A DNA stretch of 64,000 bases from Burkholderia cenocepacia (GCF_014211915.1 NZ_CP060041.1:124001-188000); one strand, 5' to 3'. Positions 1 to 9,966 are shown, counted from the first letter of the stretch. Program-made: numbers and translations. The notes: generated by a model from the sequence alone, not told the origin.

Positions 1-855
1 CACAAGGGCTTCTATACGAGCTGGCAGTCGGCAAGCCAGCAGGTCGCGATCGTCATCGCGGCGGCCCTGGGCTATCTGCTGAACCATCTGCTGACGAGCC
101 AGGAAATCGGTGCATGGGGCTGGCGCATTCCGTTCTTCATCAGCTGCGCGATCGTGCCGGTCATTTTCGTGCTTCGCCGGACGCTGCAGGAAACGAACGA
201 ATTCAAGGCACGCACCCATCATCCGCGTGCACGCGAGGTGTTCGCGACGATGCTGCGGAACTGGCGCACCGTGTTTGCCGGCATGCTGCTCGTCGCGATG
301 ACCACGACGACGTTCTACCTCATCACGGTCTACACACCGACGTTCGGCAGGGCCGTCCTGAAACTGTCCACGGCGGACAGCCTGATCGTCACGCTGTGCG
401 TGGGCGTGTCGAATTTCTTCTGGCTGCCCGTCGGCGGTGCGCTGTCGGACCGCATCGGACGCAAGCCGATTCTCGTGGCCATCGCGGTCGCGGCCATCGT
501 GACGTCGTATCCCGCGCTCGCGTGGCTTTCATCCGCGCCCAGCTTCGGCCGCATGCTGGCCGTGCTGTTGTGGCTCTCGTTCTTCTTCGGCATGTACAAC
601 GGCGCGATGGTCGCGGCGCTGACCGAAATCATGCCCGCCAGCGTTCGCGTGGCCGGCTTCTCGCTTGCATTCAGTCTCGCGACCGCGGTCTTTGGCGGCT
701 TCACGCCCGCGGTGTCGACCTATCTGATCGAGGTGACGGGCGACAAGGCCGCGCCCGGCTACTGGCTCAGCTTCGCCGCATGCTGCGGGCTGTGCGCGAC
801 CCTGTCGCTGTATCGCAAAGGCGGGACGGCGCGGCGTTCGGCGTCGCCTGTGTGA
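1..855 (+). CDS. MFS transporter, citrate/tricarballylate proton symporter type (5' truncated by window)
   Basis: The frame is open from the first base of the window; 284 C-terminal residues are visible and the start lies upstream. The opening residues [15 protein letters not shown] are typical of the metabolite:H+ symporter branch (CitA, TcuC, ShiA, KgtP) of the major facilitator superfamily. The MFS loop motif DRIGRKP sits near visible residue 150, followed by hydrophobic segments matching the C-terminal six-helix half. By family it is an inner-membrane proton-driven importer of a di- or tricarboxylate or similar organic acid; the substrate cannot be read from this half. It runs convergently into the chemoreceptor gene at 956, about 100 bases away, and no partner gene lies downstream. 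Confidence 0.85.
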   Translation, partial: HKGFYTSWQSASQQVAIVIAAALGYLLNHLLTSQEIGAWGWRIPFFISCAIVPVIFVLRRTLQETNEFKARTHHPRAREVFATMLRNWRTVFAGMLLVAMTTTTFYLITVYTPTFGRAVLKLSTADSLIVTLCVGVSNFFWLPVGGALSDRIGRKPILVAIAVAAIVTSYPALAWLSSAPSFGRMLAVLLWLSFFFGMYNGAMVAALTEIMPASVRVAGFSLAFSLATAVFGGFTPAVSTYLIEVTGDKAAPGYWLSFAACCGLCATLSLYRKGGTARRSASPV

Positions 856-955
856 GAAGCGGCGCTCGCCTGCACGGCGCGGCTTCGCGCCGCCGCCATG
901 CTCCGACAGTGCGTCGCATGAAGCCGAGGCTTGCCGGCCCCCGTCAACCGGACCA

Positions 956-2772
956 TCACGCCGGCACCGCACGCTCCGCCAGCTTGAACTCCCCGACCGT
1001 CTGCGCGAGCCGCGCCGCCTGCTCGCGCAGCGACGTCGCGGCCGCCGCCGATTGCTCGACGAGCGCCGCGTTCTGCTGCGTCGTATCGTCGAGCTGCGAC
1101 ACCGCCTGATTCACCTGCTCGAGCCCGGTGCTCTGCTCCTTCGCGGCGACGCTGATTTCGGCGATCACGCTCGTGATGTTGCGCACGCCGTCGACGATTT
1201 CGTCCATCGTCGCCCCGGCCGTCTGGACCAGCCCGGAGCCGCCCTCGATCTTCTCGACCGACGAATGGATCAGCTGCTTGATTTCCCGCGCGGCCTGCGC
1301 GCTGCGCTGCGCGAGCGCACGCACCTCCCCGGCGACGACCGCGAAGCCGCGGCCGTGCTCGTTCGCGCGGGCCGCCTCGACGGCGGCGTTCAACGCGAGA
1401 ATGTTGGTCTGGAACGCGATGCCGTCGATCACGCCGACGATGTTGGCGATCTCTGCCGACGCCTGCGTGATGTCGCTCATCGTCGACACGACTTCGCGCA
1501 CGACCGTGCCGCCCCGCAGCGCGACATCCGACGCCGATTCCGCCAGACGGTTCACCTGGCTCGCCGCATCGGCCGAGTTGCGGGCCGTGCCGGCGATCTC
1601 CTCGAGCGCGGCGGCGGTTTCCTGCAGGCTCGACGCCGCGTGTTCGGTGCGGGCCGACAGATCCTGGTTGCCCTGGGCGATCTCGGCGCTCGCGAGGTTG
1701 ACGGACGTGCTGAACGCGCGGATCTGCAGCAGGATCGCGCTGATCTTCTCGGCGAATGCGTTGAACGCCCGCGCGATCTGCGCGGCTTCGTCCGTGCCAT
1801 CGGCGGGCAGGCGCTTCGTCAGGTCGCCGCTGCCGCTCGATACGTCCGTGAGCGCATCGCGCACCATCAGGATGCGCTTGAAAGCCGCGTTCGTCATCGC
1901 GCCGACGAGCGCGGCCGCGATGATGGCGACGATCACGATCGCCAGCAGCGTCGTCGTCGCGACCGCGCGCATGCCGGCCGTCACGTCGCCCTTGTCGAGC
2001 GCGAGTACCAGCGACCAGTCGGTGCCGACGATCGGTTGCGCGCGCATCAATTTGGCGGCGCCGTCGATGTCGACCGCGACGGGCGCGGCTGCCGTCTGCA
2101 GCGCGCCGAGGTGGTCGGCATCGAGTTCCGGCGAGAGACCGGTGGCCGGCTTCATGATCAGGTCGGTCTTGGCCGACGCGATCACGCGGCCGCCCTTGTC
2201 CACCAGGAATGCAAAGCTCGCCGGGGTCGGGTGAACGGAAGTCACGATCGAGCTCACGTTCTCCATGAACAGGCTGGCTGCCAGCACGCCCTTCACCGCG
2301 CCGTCGCGCACCACGGGCACCGCGAACGCCACGGCCGGCCTGCCGCTCGTCGCATCGCGGTAGAGCGCCGTCACGACCAGACGGCCCGCGCCGACGGCCT
2401 GCTTGTACCAGGGCCGCGCGGTCGGATCGTAGCCGGGCGCGAGCGGCACGTTGGAGAACGCCGTCTTGTCCGGCAGGCCGAGCGTCAGCACCTCGAAGCC
2501 GCCCGACTTGCCGAGCAGCTTCAACGCCGGCACCGGGTCGCCCTCGCCGATCGCGATCGTGTCCGCCAGCGCCTGGGTTTCGCGCGCGCGGCTGGCCACC
2601 CATTCGTCGATCGCGAGCGCATGCCCGGCGAGGATCGACTTGTGATTCTGGTCGATGGCCTCGTCGTTGTGGGTCTTGACGACGTAATAGACCAGCCCCC
2701 GGTTACGGCCAGCGCCGTCACTACGATGGCGACACACGTCGCCAGTATCCGTGCGCGAATTGATGACAGCAT
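956..2772 (-). pseudogene. Methyl-accepting chemotaxis protein, dCache type, split by a +/-1 frameshift in a G5 tract
   Basis: The N-terminus starts at the ATG at 2772 (GGAGA box upstream) with [13 protein letters not shown] and a transmembrane helix, but in one frame. Everything after about residue 25 ([12 protein letters not shown] onward) lies in another frame. The switch is at a run of five G on the minus strand (plus 2696-2700); six G would rejoin the frames. The rest is a full chemoreceptor: a double-Cache periplasmic sensor with an R-x-WY and later Y-x-D arrangement resembling amino-acid-binding Cache domains, a second helix, HAMP, and the signalling hairpin with its conserved tip ([21 protein letters not shown]). 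Joined length is about 605 residues. Expected role is ligand sensing to CheA/CheW. It could be a pseudogene, a phase-variable gene or a sequencing error in the homopolymer. Confidence 0.8.
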
Positions 2773-3057
2773 GATGACTTCGGTCTCCGTTACCGCGTGA
2801 TTGAACTGGATCGGTGAACAGGCTGATCCTGATCCATTTAACGGCACCGGGAGCGGGAAGTTGAGCGATGCCGGAAGGACGGCGACCGGCACGGGCACGT
2901 AGAGGGCGACACGGCGCGCTATCGCGAGGAGCGCAGGGGCCTGGGGCGTCGTGCGGAAAACGGCACCGTTCGCCCGTTCATCGTGGCAAATACGGATCGC
3001 TGCCGGATTTTTTTGACGACAGGCAACACGCAAACGATTGCCCCCGGGGAGCGATCC
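2773..3057. other. Divergent intergenic region between two chemoreceptor genes
   Basis: No coding sequence is supported here. On the side of the 3124 chemoreceptor there is a sigma-28 promoter (listed separately). I looked for the mirror-image element in front of the frameshifted receptor at 2772 and did not find one: the only TTTA/TAAA pair at a plausible distance (plus 2837-2840) lacks a matching GCCGATAA box. The rest is unremarkable GC-rich sequence with short T and C runs. Confidence 0.5.
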
Positions 3058-3084
3058 TAAATTGTTCATTCACCGTTCCGATAA
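3058..3084 (+). promoter_or_regulatory. Sigma-28 (FliA) flagellar-class promoter
   Basis: TAAA at 3058-3061 is followed by exactly 15 bases and then TCCGATAA at 3077-3084. The FliA consensus is TAAA-N15-GCCGATAA, so 11 of 12 defined bases match. It lies 40 bases before the ATG of the chemoreceptor at 3124, the expected place for class III flagellar/chemotaxis control. Confidence 0.8.
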
Positions 3085-3123
3085 TGAGGAAAGCTATTTG
3101 ATATCAACCACTGGACTTTTCCC

Positions 3124-4710
3124 ATGAATGATCGACGGTTAACGGTTCGTACGAAGCTGCTGATGGCTTTCGGACTGCTTACGTGCATGGTCGTGCTCGT
3201 CTCCCTCCTCGGCATCGTCTCGCTCGGCAACGCGAACGCGGCATTCGACGACTATGTCAACGGCACCAACGCCCGTGCGACCCTGGCGGACAAGATTCGC
3301 TTCGCGGTCGACCGGCGCGCGATCGCCGCCCGCAACCAGGTGCTCGCGGCCAGCCCGCGCGACGCGGACCTCGAGAAGGAGGCCGCACTGCAGGCCGACC
3401 GCGAAGTCGGCGCGCTGATGGGCGAACTGACGAATGCGGTCCGCGAGGGAAGCGGCGCGTCCGACAAGTCTCGCGAACTGGTTCGGCAAATCGGGGCGGT
3501 CGAGGCGCAGTACGGCCCGGTGGCGCGCGCCATCGTCGACGCAGCGGCGAACAACCGGCGCGACCAGGCGATCACGATGATCAACGAACAGTGCCGACCG
3601 CTGCTGGCCCAGCTCGTCGCGGCCACCGACGCGTATGCGACGTACACGCGCTTGCGGGCCGGCCAACTGGTGAAGGAATCGGACGATCGCTATACCTCGC
3701 GACGGCTGATGCTGATCGCGATCTGCATCGCCGCCGCGGCGGCGGCCGCGATCTCGGGCCTCTTCATCACCCGCGGCCTGCTGCGCGCGCTGGGCACGGA
3801 GCCCGCCGCGCTCAGCGAGATCGCCGGCCATATCGCCGCCGGCAACCTCGCCGCCGAATCCACGACCGGCGCCGCGCCGGCCGGCAGCGTGCTGGCTTCC
3901 ATGCGGGACATGCAGGCGAACCTGATTCGCCTGATCTCGGAAGTCCGTACCGCATCGGGCAACGTCGCGACCGGGGCCGGCGAAATCGCGTCCGGCAACC
4001 AGGATCTCTCGTCCCGCACCGAACAGCAAGCCGCCTCGTTGCAGGAAACCGCGTCGAGCATGGAGCAGTTGACGTCCACCGTGCGCCTGAACGCCGACAA
4101 CGCGCAGCAGGCGAGCGGCCTGGCCAACAATGCATCGGAGGTCGCCCAGCGCGGCAGCACGGCGGTCGGCCTGATGGTCGACACGATGACGGACATCAGC
4201 GCGAGCTCCGCCAAGATCGCCGAGATCACCGGCATCATCGAAGGAATCGCATTCCAGACCAACATTCTCGCGCTCAACGCGGCCGTCGAGGCCGCCCGCG
4301 CCGGCGAGCAGGGCCGCGGCTTCGCGGTGGTGGCCAGCGAAGTCAGGAGTCTGGCGCAGCGTTCGTCGAGCGCCGCGAAGGAAATTCGCGAGCTGATCTC
4401 GCAATCGGTCCAGAAAATCCAGGATGGCTCGCATATCGCGAACAACGCGGGCGATACGATGAGCCAGGTCACGCATGCGATCTCGCGCGTGACCGACATC
4501 ATGGGCGAGATCGCCGCGGCGTCGAGCGAGCAGAGCCGCGGCATCGAGCAGGTCAATCTGGCCATCACGCAAATGGACGAAGTCACGCAGCAAAATGCGG
4601 CGCTCGTCGAACAGGCCGCTGCCGCATCGAAATCGCTCGAGGAACAGGGAAACCGGCTTGCCGAGGCCGTCTCGCTGTTCCGGCTGGACACGCGCACGGC
4701 CGGCGCGTAG
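3124..4710 (+). CDS. Methyl-accepting chemotaxis protein (four-helix-bundle sensor)
   Basis: This is a 528-residue chemoreceptor. An N-terminal transmembrane helix (about 11-33) is followed by a helical periplasmic sensor of the 4HB_MCP type (about 34-185), a second helix near 195-215, a HAMP linker, and a cytoplasmic signalling domain whose tip ([31 protein letters not shown]) is intact. The C-terminus ends LDTRTAGA, without the NWETF-type CheR/CheB tether of Tar and Tsr, so adaptation enzymes probably act without a tether. It sits behind a sigma-28 promoter, which puts it in the flagellar regulon. The ligand cannot be predicted. The adjacent divergent receptor is frameshifted; this one is complete and has normal codon use. 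Confidence 0.93.
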   Translation: MNDRRLTVRTKLLMAFGLLTCMVVLVSLLGIVSLGNANAAFDDYVNGTNARATLADKIRFAVDRRAIAARNQVLAASPRDADLEKEAALQADREVGALMGELTNAVREGSGASDKSRELVRQIGAVEAQYGPVARAIVDAAANNRRDQAITMINEQCRPLLAQLVAATDAYATYTRLRAGQLVKESDDRYTSRRLMLIAICIAAAAAAAISGLFITRGLLRALGTEPAALSEIAGHIAAGNLAAESTTGAAPAGSVLASMRDMQANLIRLISEVRTASGNVATGAGEIASGNQDLSSRTEQQAASLQETASSMEQLTSTVRLNADNAQQASGLANNASEVAQRGSTAVGLMVDTMTDISASSAKIAEITGIIEGIAFQTNILALNAAVEAARAGEQGRGFAVVASEVRSLAQRSSSAAKEIRELISQSVQKIQDGSHIANNAGDTMSQVTHAISRVTDIMGEIAAASSEQSRGIEQVNLAITQMDEVTQQNAALVEQAAAASKSLEEQGNRLAEAVSLFRLDTRTAGA

Positions 4711-4734
4711 GCCTGCGCCCGCCGCCCTGTATCG

Positions 4735-4767
4735 ATGACGGACGCCATGGATTCCGGTGTCCGTCAT
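4735..4767 (+). terminator. Inverted repeat downstream of chemoreceptor, candidate terminator
   Basis: ATGACGGAC (4735-4743) pairs perfectly with GTCCGTCAT (4759-4767) across a 15-base loop, 25 bases after the stop at 4710. There is no T tract, so this is only a candidate. Confidence 0.4.
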
Positions 4768-4899
4768 GTTAAGCATCGGAAATTAACCAGATAGTGGGAA
4801 TTTTCGCCGGTCGCGTGCGACGCGAAACAATTCCGTAACGACCGCGTAACGATCGCTCACCACAATCCTCCATCTTCTACCATCAGGATGGAGTCTTGC

Positions 4900-6861
4900 A
4901 TGTTTGCGTCACGAAGCCGTTTCCCGCTGCACGTCGCGGCATTGTCGAGTGCGATCGTACTGGCTGCCTGCGGCGGCGGCGACGACGTCACGTCGACCGG
5001 CACGATCGCCGCGGCCGTTCCCGCGCCGCCCGCCGACCCCGGCTTCGTCGACAGCGCGCCGATCCCGAGCGCACCCGCTTTCGTCGACAACGTCGCGACC
5101 AACCAGCGCGGCGATGCGCGCTATGCGACGCTGTCGACCAACGCCGCGGTGCGCGTGTTGAGCCGTTTCCTCGATCTGTGGCAGCCGGCGACGATGCTGG
5201 TCGACGCGGGCGTGACCGCGCCGGCGAACGGCGCGTTCCCGGCCATCTCGCCGTCGACGTGCTCCGGACTGCCGAACAGCGGCGTGCCGTGCGGCACGAT
5301 CCTGAACGATGCGGTGCTGTCGGCCAACGTGCAGTACGTGATCAACGCGACGACCGCGCGTACGCCGCAACAGGCCGATGCCGCGTACTACGACGACCGG
5401 CGCGGCAAGGGATACAGCGTGACCGACGGCATGGGCCCGCTCACCGCCGCGTGGCGCACCGCGGCCCAGCAGACGACCAGCATCACCAGCGTGCCCGCCG
5501 ATGCGACGACCGTGCTGTACAACGACGCCGGCAACAACGTCGGCGTCGGCAGCAGCGGCGGCAACGCCGGCTTCGGGAAGGTCGTCGACCTGCTCAACGA
5601 AATGGGCAACAACGCGTCGACCGAACCGTCCAAGCGCTTCTTCAAATACGCGCGCCCGTACCGCTGGAGCACCAGCGTGATCGTCGCGCCGACGCTCGTG
5701 CCGGCCGAAAGCACGACGCCCGCGACCGACGGCGGCTTCATCAGCGGCCACACGGCCGAGGCCGTGCGCGATGCGACGACGATGGCGTGGCTCGTGCCGG
5801 AACGCTTTCAGGAAATGGTGAGCCGCGGCCTCGAACTGGGCGAGAACCGGATTCTCGCCGGCATGCATTCGCCGCTCGACGTGATCGGCGGGCGCATGCT
5901 CGCACTGGCGGTCAGCGCGGCGAACCTGACCGCGTACGCCGGCGACGCGCAGGCCGCCTACACGCAAGCGCATCAGACGCTGCAGCAACTGACCGGCACG
6001 AGCGCCACCACGTTCTCCGCATTCGCGCACTCGGGCACGACGGCCACCGACCGGTTCGCCGACTACACGGCGAACAAGACCGCGTTCCTGCGCCGCATGA
6101 CCTTCGGCTTCGGCGCGATCGAATCGACGAACGCACCGCCGGTCGTGCCGAAGGGCGCGGAGATCCTGCTGCAGACGCGCTTCCCGTACCTGAGCGCCGA
6201 CCAGCGACGCGTCGTGCTGAAGACGACCGAGCTGCCGTCCGGCTATCCGGTCATGGACGACGCGGAAGGCTGGGGGCGCCTGAACCTGTTCGCGGCGGCC
6301 GACGGCTACGGAGCATTCAACGGCAACGTGATCGTGTCGATGGATGCGTCGCAGGGCGGGCTCAATGCCGCCGACCTGTGGCGCAACGACGTCGCGGGCG
6401 CCGGCAAGCTGACGCTGCAGGGCAGCGGCACGCTGACGCTGGCGGGCAACAACGCCTACACGGGCGGCACGCAGGTGAGCGGCGGCACGCTGGCGGCCGC
6501 GTCGACGACGGCGTTCGGCAAAGGCGACGTGTACGTCGGCCCGGGCGGCAGCGTGCGAATCGCGGCCGCCGCGCCAGTGACGATCGCGAACCGCTACACG
6601 CAGCTCGACAACACGACGCTCGAACTCGACATCGACGGCAACGGCGGCGGGCGGCTGCGCGTGGGCGGGCCGCTCACCGTCGCGGGCGGCACGCTGCACG
6701 TGAAGTTCGTGAACGGCTACGCGCCGAAGGCCGGCGACACCATCGCGCTGATCGACGGCGCGGCGGCTGCCGCGAAGTTCGCGACGGTGACGGTCGACGG
6801 GTTCAAGGCCACGCCGGTGTACACCGCGACGGGCGTGTCGATCACGTTGTCGGCGGCATAA
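4900..6861 (+). CDS. PAP2-type acid phosphatase lipoprotein with PATR beta-strand repeat
   Basis: I choose the ATG at 4900 because AGGATGGAG lies directly upstream at normal spacing, whereas an upstream in-frame ATG (4888) has no ribosome site. The 653-residue product begins with a lipoprotein signal peptide (lipobox LAAC, Cys24). The three PAP2/vanadium-haloperoxidase phosphatase motifs are present: KRFFKYARP (about 245-253), SGH (282-284), and R317-x5-H323-x3-D327. It should hydrolyse phosphomonoesters at the cell surface or in the periplasm. After the catalytic domain (about residues 500-535) there is a passenger-associated transport repeat (GTLTLAGNNAYTGGTQVSGG), normally found in autotransporter passengers, yet no C-terminal beta-barrel follows. 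No operon partner is evident. Confidence 0.85.
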   Translation: MFASRSRFPLHVAALSSAIVLAACGGGDDVTSTGTIAAAVPAPPADPGFVDSAPIPSAPAFVDNVATNQRGDARYATLSTNAAVRVLSRFLDLWQPATMLVDAGVTAPANGAFPAISPSTCSGLPNSGVPCGTILNDAVLSANVQYVINATTARTPQQADAAYYDDRRGKGYSVTDGMGPLTAAWRTAAQQTTSITSVPADATTVLYNDAGNNVGVGSSGGNAGFGKVVDLLNEMGNNASTEPSKRFFKYARPYRWSTSVIVAPTLVPAESTTPATDGGFISGHTAEAVRDATTMAWLVPERFQEMVSRGLELGENRILAGMHSPLDVIGGRMLALAVSAANLTAYAGDAQAAYTQAHQTLQQLTGTSATTFSAFAHSGTTATDRFADYTANKTAFLRRMTFGFGAIESTNAPPVVPKGAEILLQTRFPYLSADQRRVVLKTTELPSGYPVMDDAEGWGRLNLFAAADGYGAFNGNVIVSMDASQGGLNAADLWRNDVAGAGKLTLQGSGTLTLAGNNAYTGGTQVSGGTLAAASTTAFGKGDVYVGPGGSVRIAAAAPVTIANRYTQLDNTTLELDIDGNGGGRLRVGGPLTVAGGTLHVKFVNGYAPKAGDTIALIDGAAAAAKFATVTVDGFKATPVYTATGVSITLSAA

Positions 6862-6917
6862 CCGGCGCAGACGATCGATCCTGCAACGGTGCCGACCATG
6901 GGCGGCTTCGGCTTCGG

Positions 6918-7196
6918 CTACGCGAAGCGACCGGAGGCGGCCATGCCGGCGCCGTCCGGGCCAGATCGCGTACCGAAGCGCCGTTGCAACTCGATGATCG
7001 TCGGCAGGTTGAAATCGTGGACGTCCGGCGTGGCGCCGCCCTGCCGCCGGCTCACCTCGACACAGAGTTCCAGCGCACGCGTGCGCGTCTCGGCGAGCAA
7101 GCGCAGCGCCTCGCCGAGCAAGCCCTTCTCCAGTTCCGACAGCGAGCCGTCGTGACTGATTTCACCGATCACCGGCTCGCTCATGCTGGTTTCCAT
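6918..7196 (-). CDS. Small conserved-looking hypothetical protein, last gene of the sugar-acid operon
   Basis: A 92-residue reading frame starts at the ATG at 7196, chosen because AAGGAG stands 8-9 bases upstream; the open frame further upstream has no such signal. The product is acidic to neutral and mostly helical in character (SELEKGLLGEALRLLAETRTRALELCVEV), with no signal peptide or membrane segment. It follows the altronate dehydratase gene by 55 bases on the same strand, so it is probably the distal gene of the L-galactose operon. I do not recognise the family and assign no function. Confidence 0.55.
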   Translation of the reverse strand: METSMSEPVIGEISHDGSLSELEKGLLGEALRLLAETRTRALELCVEVSRRQGGATPDVHDFNLPTIIELQRRFGTRSGPDGAGMAASGRFA

Positions 7197-7251
7197 CGCG
7201 GCTTCTCCTTCGCTGTCCGATTGCGCACGCGGTCGCACGCCGCCTTGCGCG

Positions 7252-8775
7252 TCACATGACCGCACCGCGCAGCCACGGCACGAACTCGCGTTCGCCGATG
7301 CCATTGTCCTCGCTTCGCGACCTTCGTCCGGAGGCGACGTCGAGCATCAGCCGGAACAGGCGCTCGCCCGCTTCATCGACCGAGAGCGAACCGGCGACGA
7401 TCCCGCCGCTGTCGAAATCCATGTCCGACTGCATCCGCTCGAACAGGCCGGTCGTCGTCGCGATCTTGATCGTCGGCACCGGCTTCGAGCCGAACACCGA
7501 ACCGCGGCCCGTCGTGAAGCACACGAGATTCGCGCCGCCGGCGATCTGCCCGGTGGCCGACACCGGGTCGTAACCGGGCGTATCCATGAACACGAGCCCG
7601 GCTTGCCGCACCGGCTCCGCATAGTCGTAGACCGCGCGCAGCGGCGAGCGGCCGCCCTTCGACACCGCGCCGAGCGATTTCTCGAGAATCGTCGTGATGC
7701 CGCCGGCGAGGTTGCCGGGCGACGGGTTGTTGTTCATTTCGCCGCCGTTGTCGGCGACGTAGCGCTCCCACCACTGCAACCTGCCGAGCAAGCGCTCGGC
7801 CACCTCGCGCGAGGCTGCCCGCGCGATCAGCAAATGCTCCGCGCCGTAGATCTCGGGCGTCTCGGACAGAATCGCGGTGCCGCCGTTGCGGACCAGCAGA
7901 TCGACGGCCGCGCCGAGCGCCGGATTCGCGGTGATGCCCGAGTAGCCGTCGGACCCGCCGCACTGCAGGCCGACCGTCAGTCTCGAGGCCGGCACGGCGC
8001 TGCGACGCGCGCCGTCGGCCCGCTCCAGCAACTCGCGCACGATCGACACGCCTTTGGCCACGGTGTCGCGCACCCCGCCCTCGTCCTGGATGACCAGCGT
8101 GCGCACGGTGCCCGGCGCTGCCGCATCGAGCCGTTGCGCGAGCGCGCCGACCTGGTTGACCTCGCACCCGAGGCCGACCAGCAGCACGCCGGCGAAATTC
8201 GGGTTCCGTGCATAGCCGACGAGCGTGCGCCGCAGCAGTTCGATGCCGTCACCGGTCGCCGACATGCCGCAGCCGCTCTGATGGGTGATCGCGACGACGC
8301 CGTCGACGTGACCGAACGCATCGAGCACGCCGTGCCGGTATGCATCGGCGATCGCATGACAGACGCTCGCCGAACAGTTGACGCTCGCGATCACGCCGAC
8401 GTAGTTGCGGGTCCCCACGCTGCCGTCGGGCCGCACGAATCCGTCGAAGGTATCGCGGCGATCCGCGGCAACGTCGTGCGTGCCGCCGACCGGCCCGTCG
8501 TCGTGCGCGTGCCGCTCGGGCATCCCGACGTTGTGCACGTGAACATGCTCGCCCGCGGCGATGTCGCGCAGCGCGACACCGATCGGCTGCCCGCATTTGA
8601 CGATCGCGTCGCCGCGCGCGATCGGCGCGGTGGCGATCTTGTGGCCGGCCGGTATCGCGGCCGCCGGCCGCAGCGGTGCGCCGTGCACGTCGACCGGCAC
8701 CTCCGGCGCGAGCGCGTCGAGTGCGACGGCGACGTTGTCGTTGCCGTGAAGGATCACGATTGCCGGTTGCTTCAC
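7252..8775 (-). CDS. uxaA: Altronate dehydratase (UxaA family)
   Basis: This 507-residue protein has the two-part build of altronate/galactarate dehydratases: an N-terminal SAF-like domain (about 1-95, MKQPAIVILHGNDNVAVALD) and a C-terminal dehydratase domain with GYARNPNFAGVLLVGLGCEVNQ and QCGGSDGYSGITANPALG. Length matches UxaA (about 495). It should dehydrate D-altronate to 2-keto-3-deoxy-D-gluconate. The start is a GTG at 8775 with GGGAG nine bases upstream; it overlaps the stop of the upstream reductase gene (GTGA), so translation is coupled. In this operon it would be the last dedicated step. Galactarate dehydratase is the main alternative within the family, but the neighbouring tagaturonate reductase-like gene favours altronate. 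Confidence 0.85.
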   Translation of the reverse strand: MKQPAIVILHGNDNVAVALDALAPEVPVDVHGAPLRPAAAIPAGHKIATAPIARGDAIVKCGQPIGVALRDIAAGEHVHVHNVGMPERHAHDDGPVGGTHDVAADRRDTFDGFVRPDGSVGTRNYVGVIASVNCSASVCHAIADAYRHGVLDAFGHVDGVVAITHQSGCGMSATGDGIELLRRTLVGYARNPNFAGVLLVGLGCEVNQVGALAQRLDAAAPGTVRTLVIQDEGGVRDTVAKGVSIVRELLERADGARRSAVPASRLTVGLQCGGSDGYSGITANPALGAAVDLLVRNGGTAILSETPEIYGAEHLLIARAASREVAERLLGRLQWWERYVADNGGEMNNNPSPGNLAGGITTILEKSLGAVSKGGRSPLRAVYDYAEPVRQAGLVFMDTPGYDPVSATGQIAGGANLVCFTTGRGSVFGSKPVPTIKIATTTGLFERMQSDMDFDSGGIVAGSLSVDEAGERLFRLMLDVASGRRSRSEDNGIGEREFVPWLRGAVM

Positions 8776-9935
8776 GATGCATCTCTCCCTGTCATTGCGA
8801 TGGCCGCCGGCTCATAGCGGGCGACGAGTTGCCGTAGCCGTAGCTGTTCAGTCGGCACCGCCAGCGAATCCGCGAGCGCGAGCAGCGGCTCGATCCGCCG
8901 CGCGACCTTCTCCCGATGGTTGACCGCGATATCGGCGATGCGATGCGCGAGAAACGGATTGAGAAAGCGCTCGCGCACGCTGTCGACGTAGCGTTCCGCC
9001 GTGTCCCGCAAGCCCAGCGCGACGAATACCGGCGCGACTTCATCGCGCCACACGGCTTCGAGACCGTCGCACAGCCGCGCATCGTTCATCGCGTCCAGCA
9101 CCGTTTCCGATGCGTCGCGCCCTGCCGCGAGCCACTGCTCCGCGAGCCAGCTGTGCCCGAGATTGAGGAAGAACAGCTTCAGGCGCTCGTGGCTACGCAA
9201 ATCGTCGGTGACGACGATCTGCGCATGCGTGCACGGCAGCGCCATATCGGCACGCCGTTCGATCGCCCATAGCGCGTACGGCTCCGCGATCGCGCCGACC
9301 GGATGCAGCGGCTCGGACACGATGCGGTCGACGAGCGAGTTGACCCACACGCAGCGGCTGCACAGATAGTCGGTGAACGCATCGGGCAGCCGCCACTGGC
9401 GCGCGAGACCCAGCACGATGTCGCGCAACGTTTCGCCGTTGTTCGTCACCAGTTCGCAAGGCAGGATGGAGATGCCATCGTCGGGCCGCACCTGCCAGCG
9501 CGCATGCAGCAGCGCGAGCAGCTTCGCCGGAAAGCCGTGCGGTACGTGCGCCGGCTGGGCCAGCAGGTCCACGGCGTCGCGCGGATCGGGGCGATACCCT
9601 GCGTCGCCGGTATTCGACACGATCACGCGCACCGTCTCGATCGCGGCAGCGCGGATCTCCGCCCAGTCCCGCTCGGCGTCCCACGCGCGCTGCACGGCGC
9701 GGCACTCGACGACTTCGTCGACCACGCCGCCGCGCTCGCGCCCGCGAATTCGCACCGGATAACGACCGGTGGCGCGCAGCGCGTCGATGCGGGCGCGGCT
9801 GGCCGGATTGCCGGTCGTCTGCACGATGCCGATGCCCCCAATCGCGTTGCCGTCGTCCAGCGCCTGGGACACGAACAGGTCGACGTGCGCCAGCAGGAAG
9901 CGGCTGGTGCCGAACTGCAGGATCGGCGGCGTCAT
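8772..9935 (-). CDS. Mannitol dehydrogenase-family oxidoreductase, probable tagaturonate reductase
   Basis: The 387-residue protein belongs to the long-chain mannitol dehydrogenase/UxaB/UxuB group: an N-terminal Rossmann-type segment (LQFGTSRFLLAHVDLF), a central VIVSNTGDAGY, the conserved FFLNLGHSWLAEQW, and a C-terminal helical domain with RERFLNPFLAHRIADIAVNHREK. It is shorter than E. coli UxaB (about 480). From its place between an L-galactonate 5-dehydrogenase-like gene and altronate dehydratase, the likely reaction is NADH-dependent reduction of D-tagaturonate to D-altronate. The stop overlaps the next start by four bases. Fructuronate or mannitol specificity cannot be excluded from sequence alone. 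Confidence 0.75.
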   Translation of the reverse strand: MTPPILQFGTSRFLLAHVDLFVSQALDDGNAIGGIGIVQTTGNPASRARIDALRATGRYPVRIRGRERGGVVDEVVECRAVQRAWDAERDWAEIRAAAIETVRVIVSNTGDAGYRPDPRDAVDLLAQPAHVPHGFPAKLLALLHARWQVRPDDGISILPCELVTNNGETLRDIVLGLARQWRLPDAFTDYLCSRCVWVNSLVDRIVSEPLHPVGAIAEPYALWAIERRADMALPCTHAQIVVTDDLRSHERLKLFFLNLGHSWLAEQWLAAGRDASETVLDAMNDARLCDGLEAVWRDEVAPVFVALGLRDTAERYVDSVRERFLNPFLAHRIADIAVNHREKVARRIEPLLALADSLAVPTEQLRLRQLVARYEPAAIAMTGRDAS

Positions 9936-9966
9936 CGCGTGCGCTCCGCGTGCCGGATTCGATCGT

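Noticed and set aside
2814..2840. Possible sigma-28 promoter for the frameshifted chemoreceptor
   Set aside because: A TAAA box is present on the minus strand, but the sequence 15 bases downstream (CTGTTCAC) does not resemble GCCGATAA.
3139..4776. 545-residue minus-strand frame opposite the intact chemoreceptor, and similar long antisense frames across the window
   Set aside because: High G+C leaves several frames open. These have arginine-rich random composition and no domain, and the opposite strand carries a recognised gene in each case.
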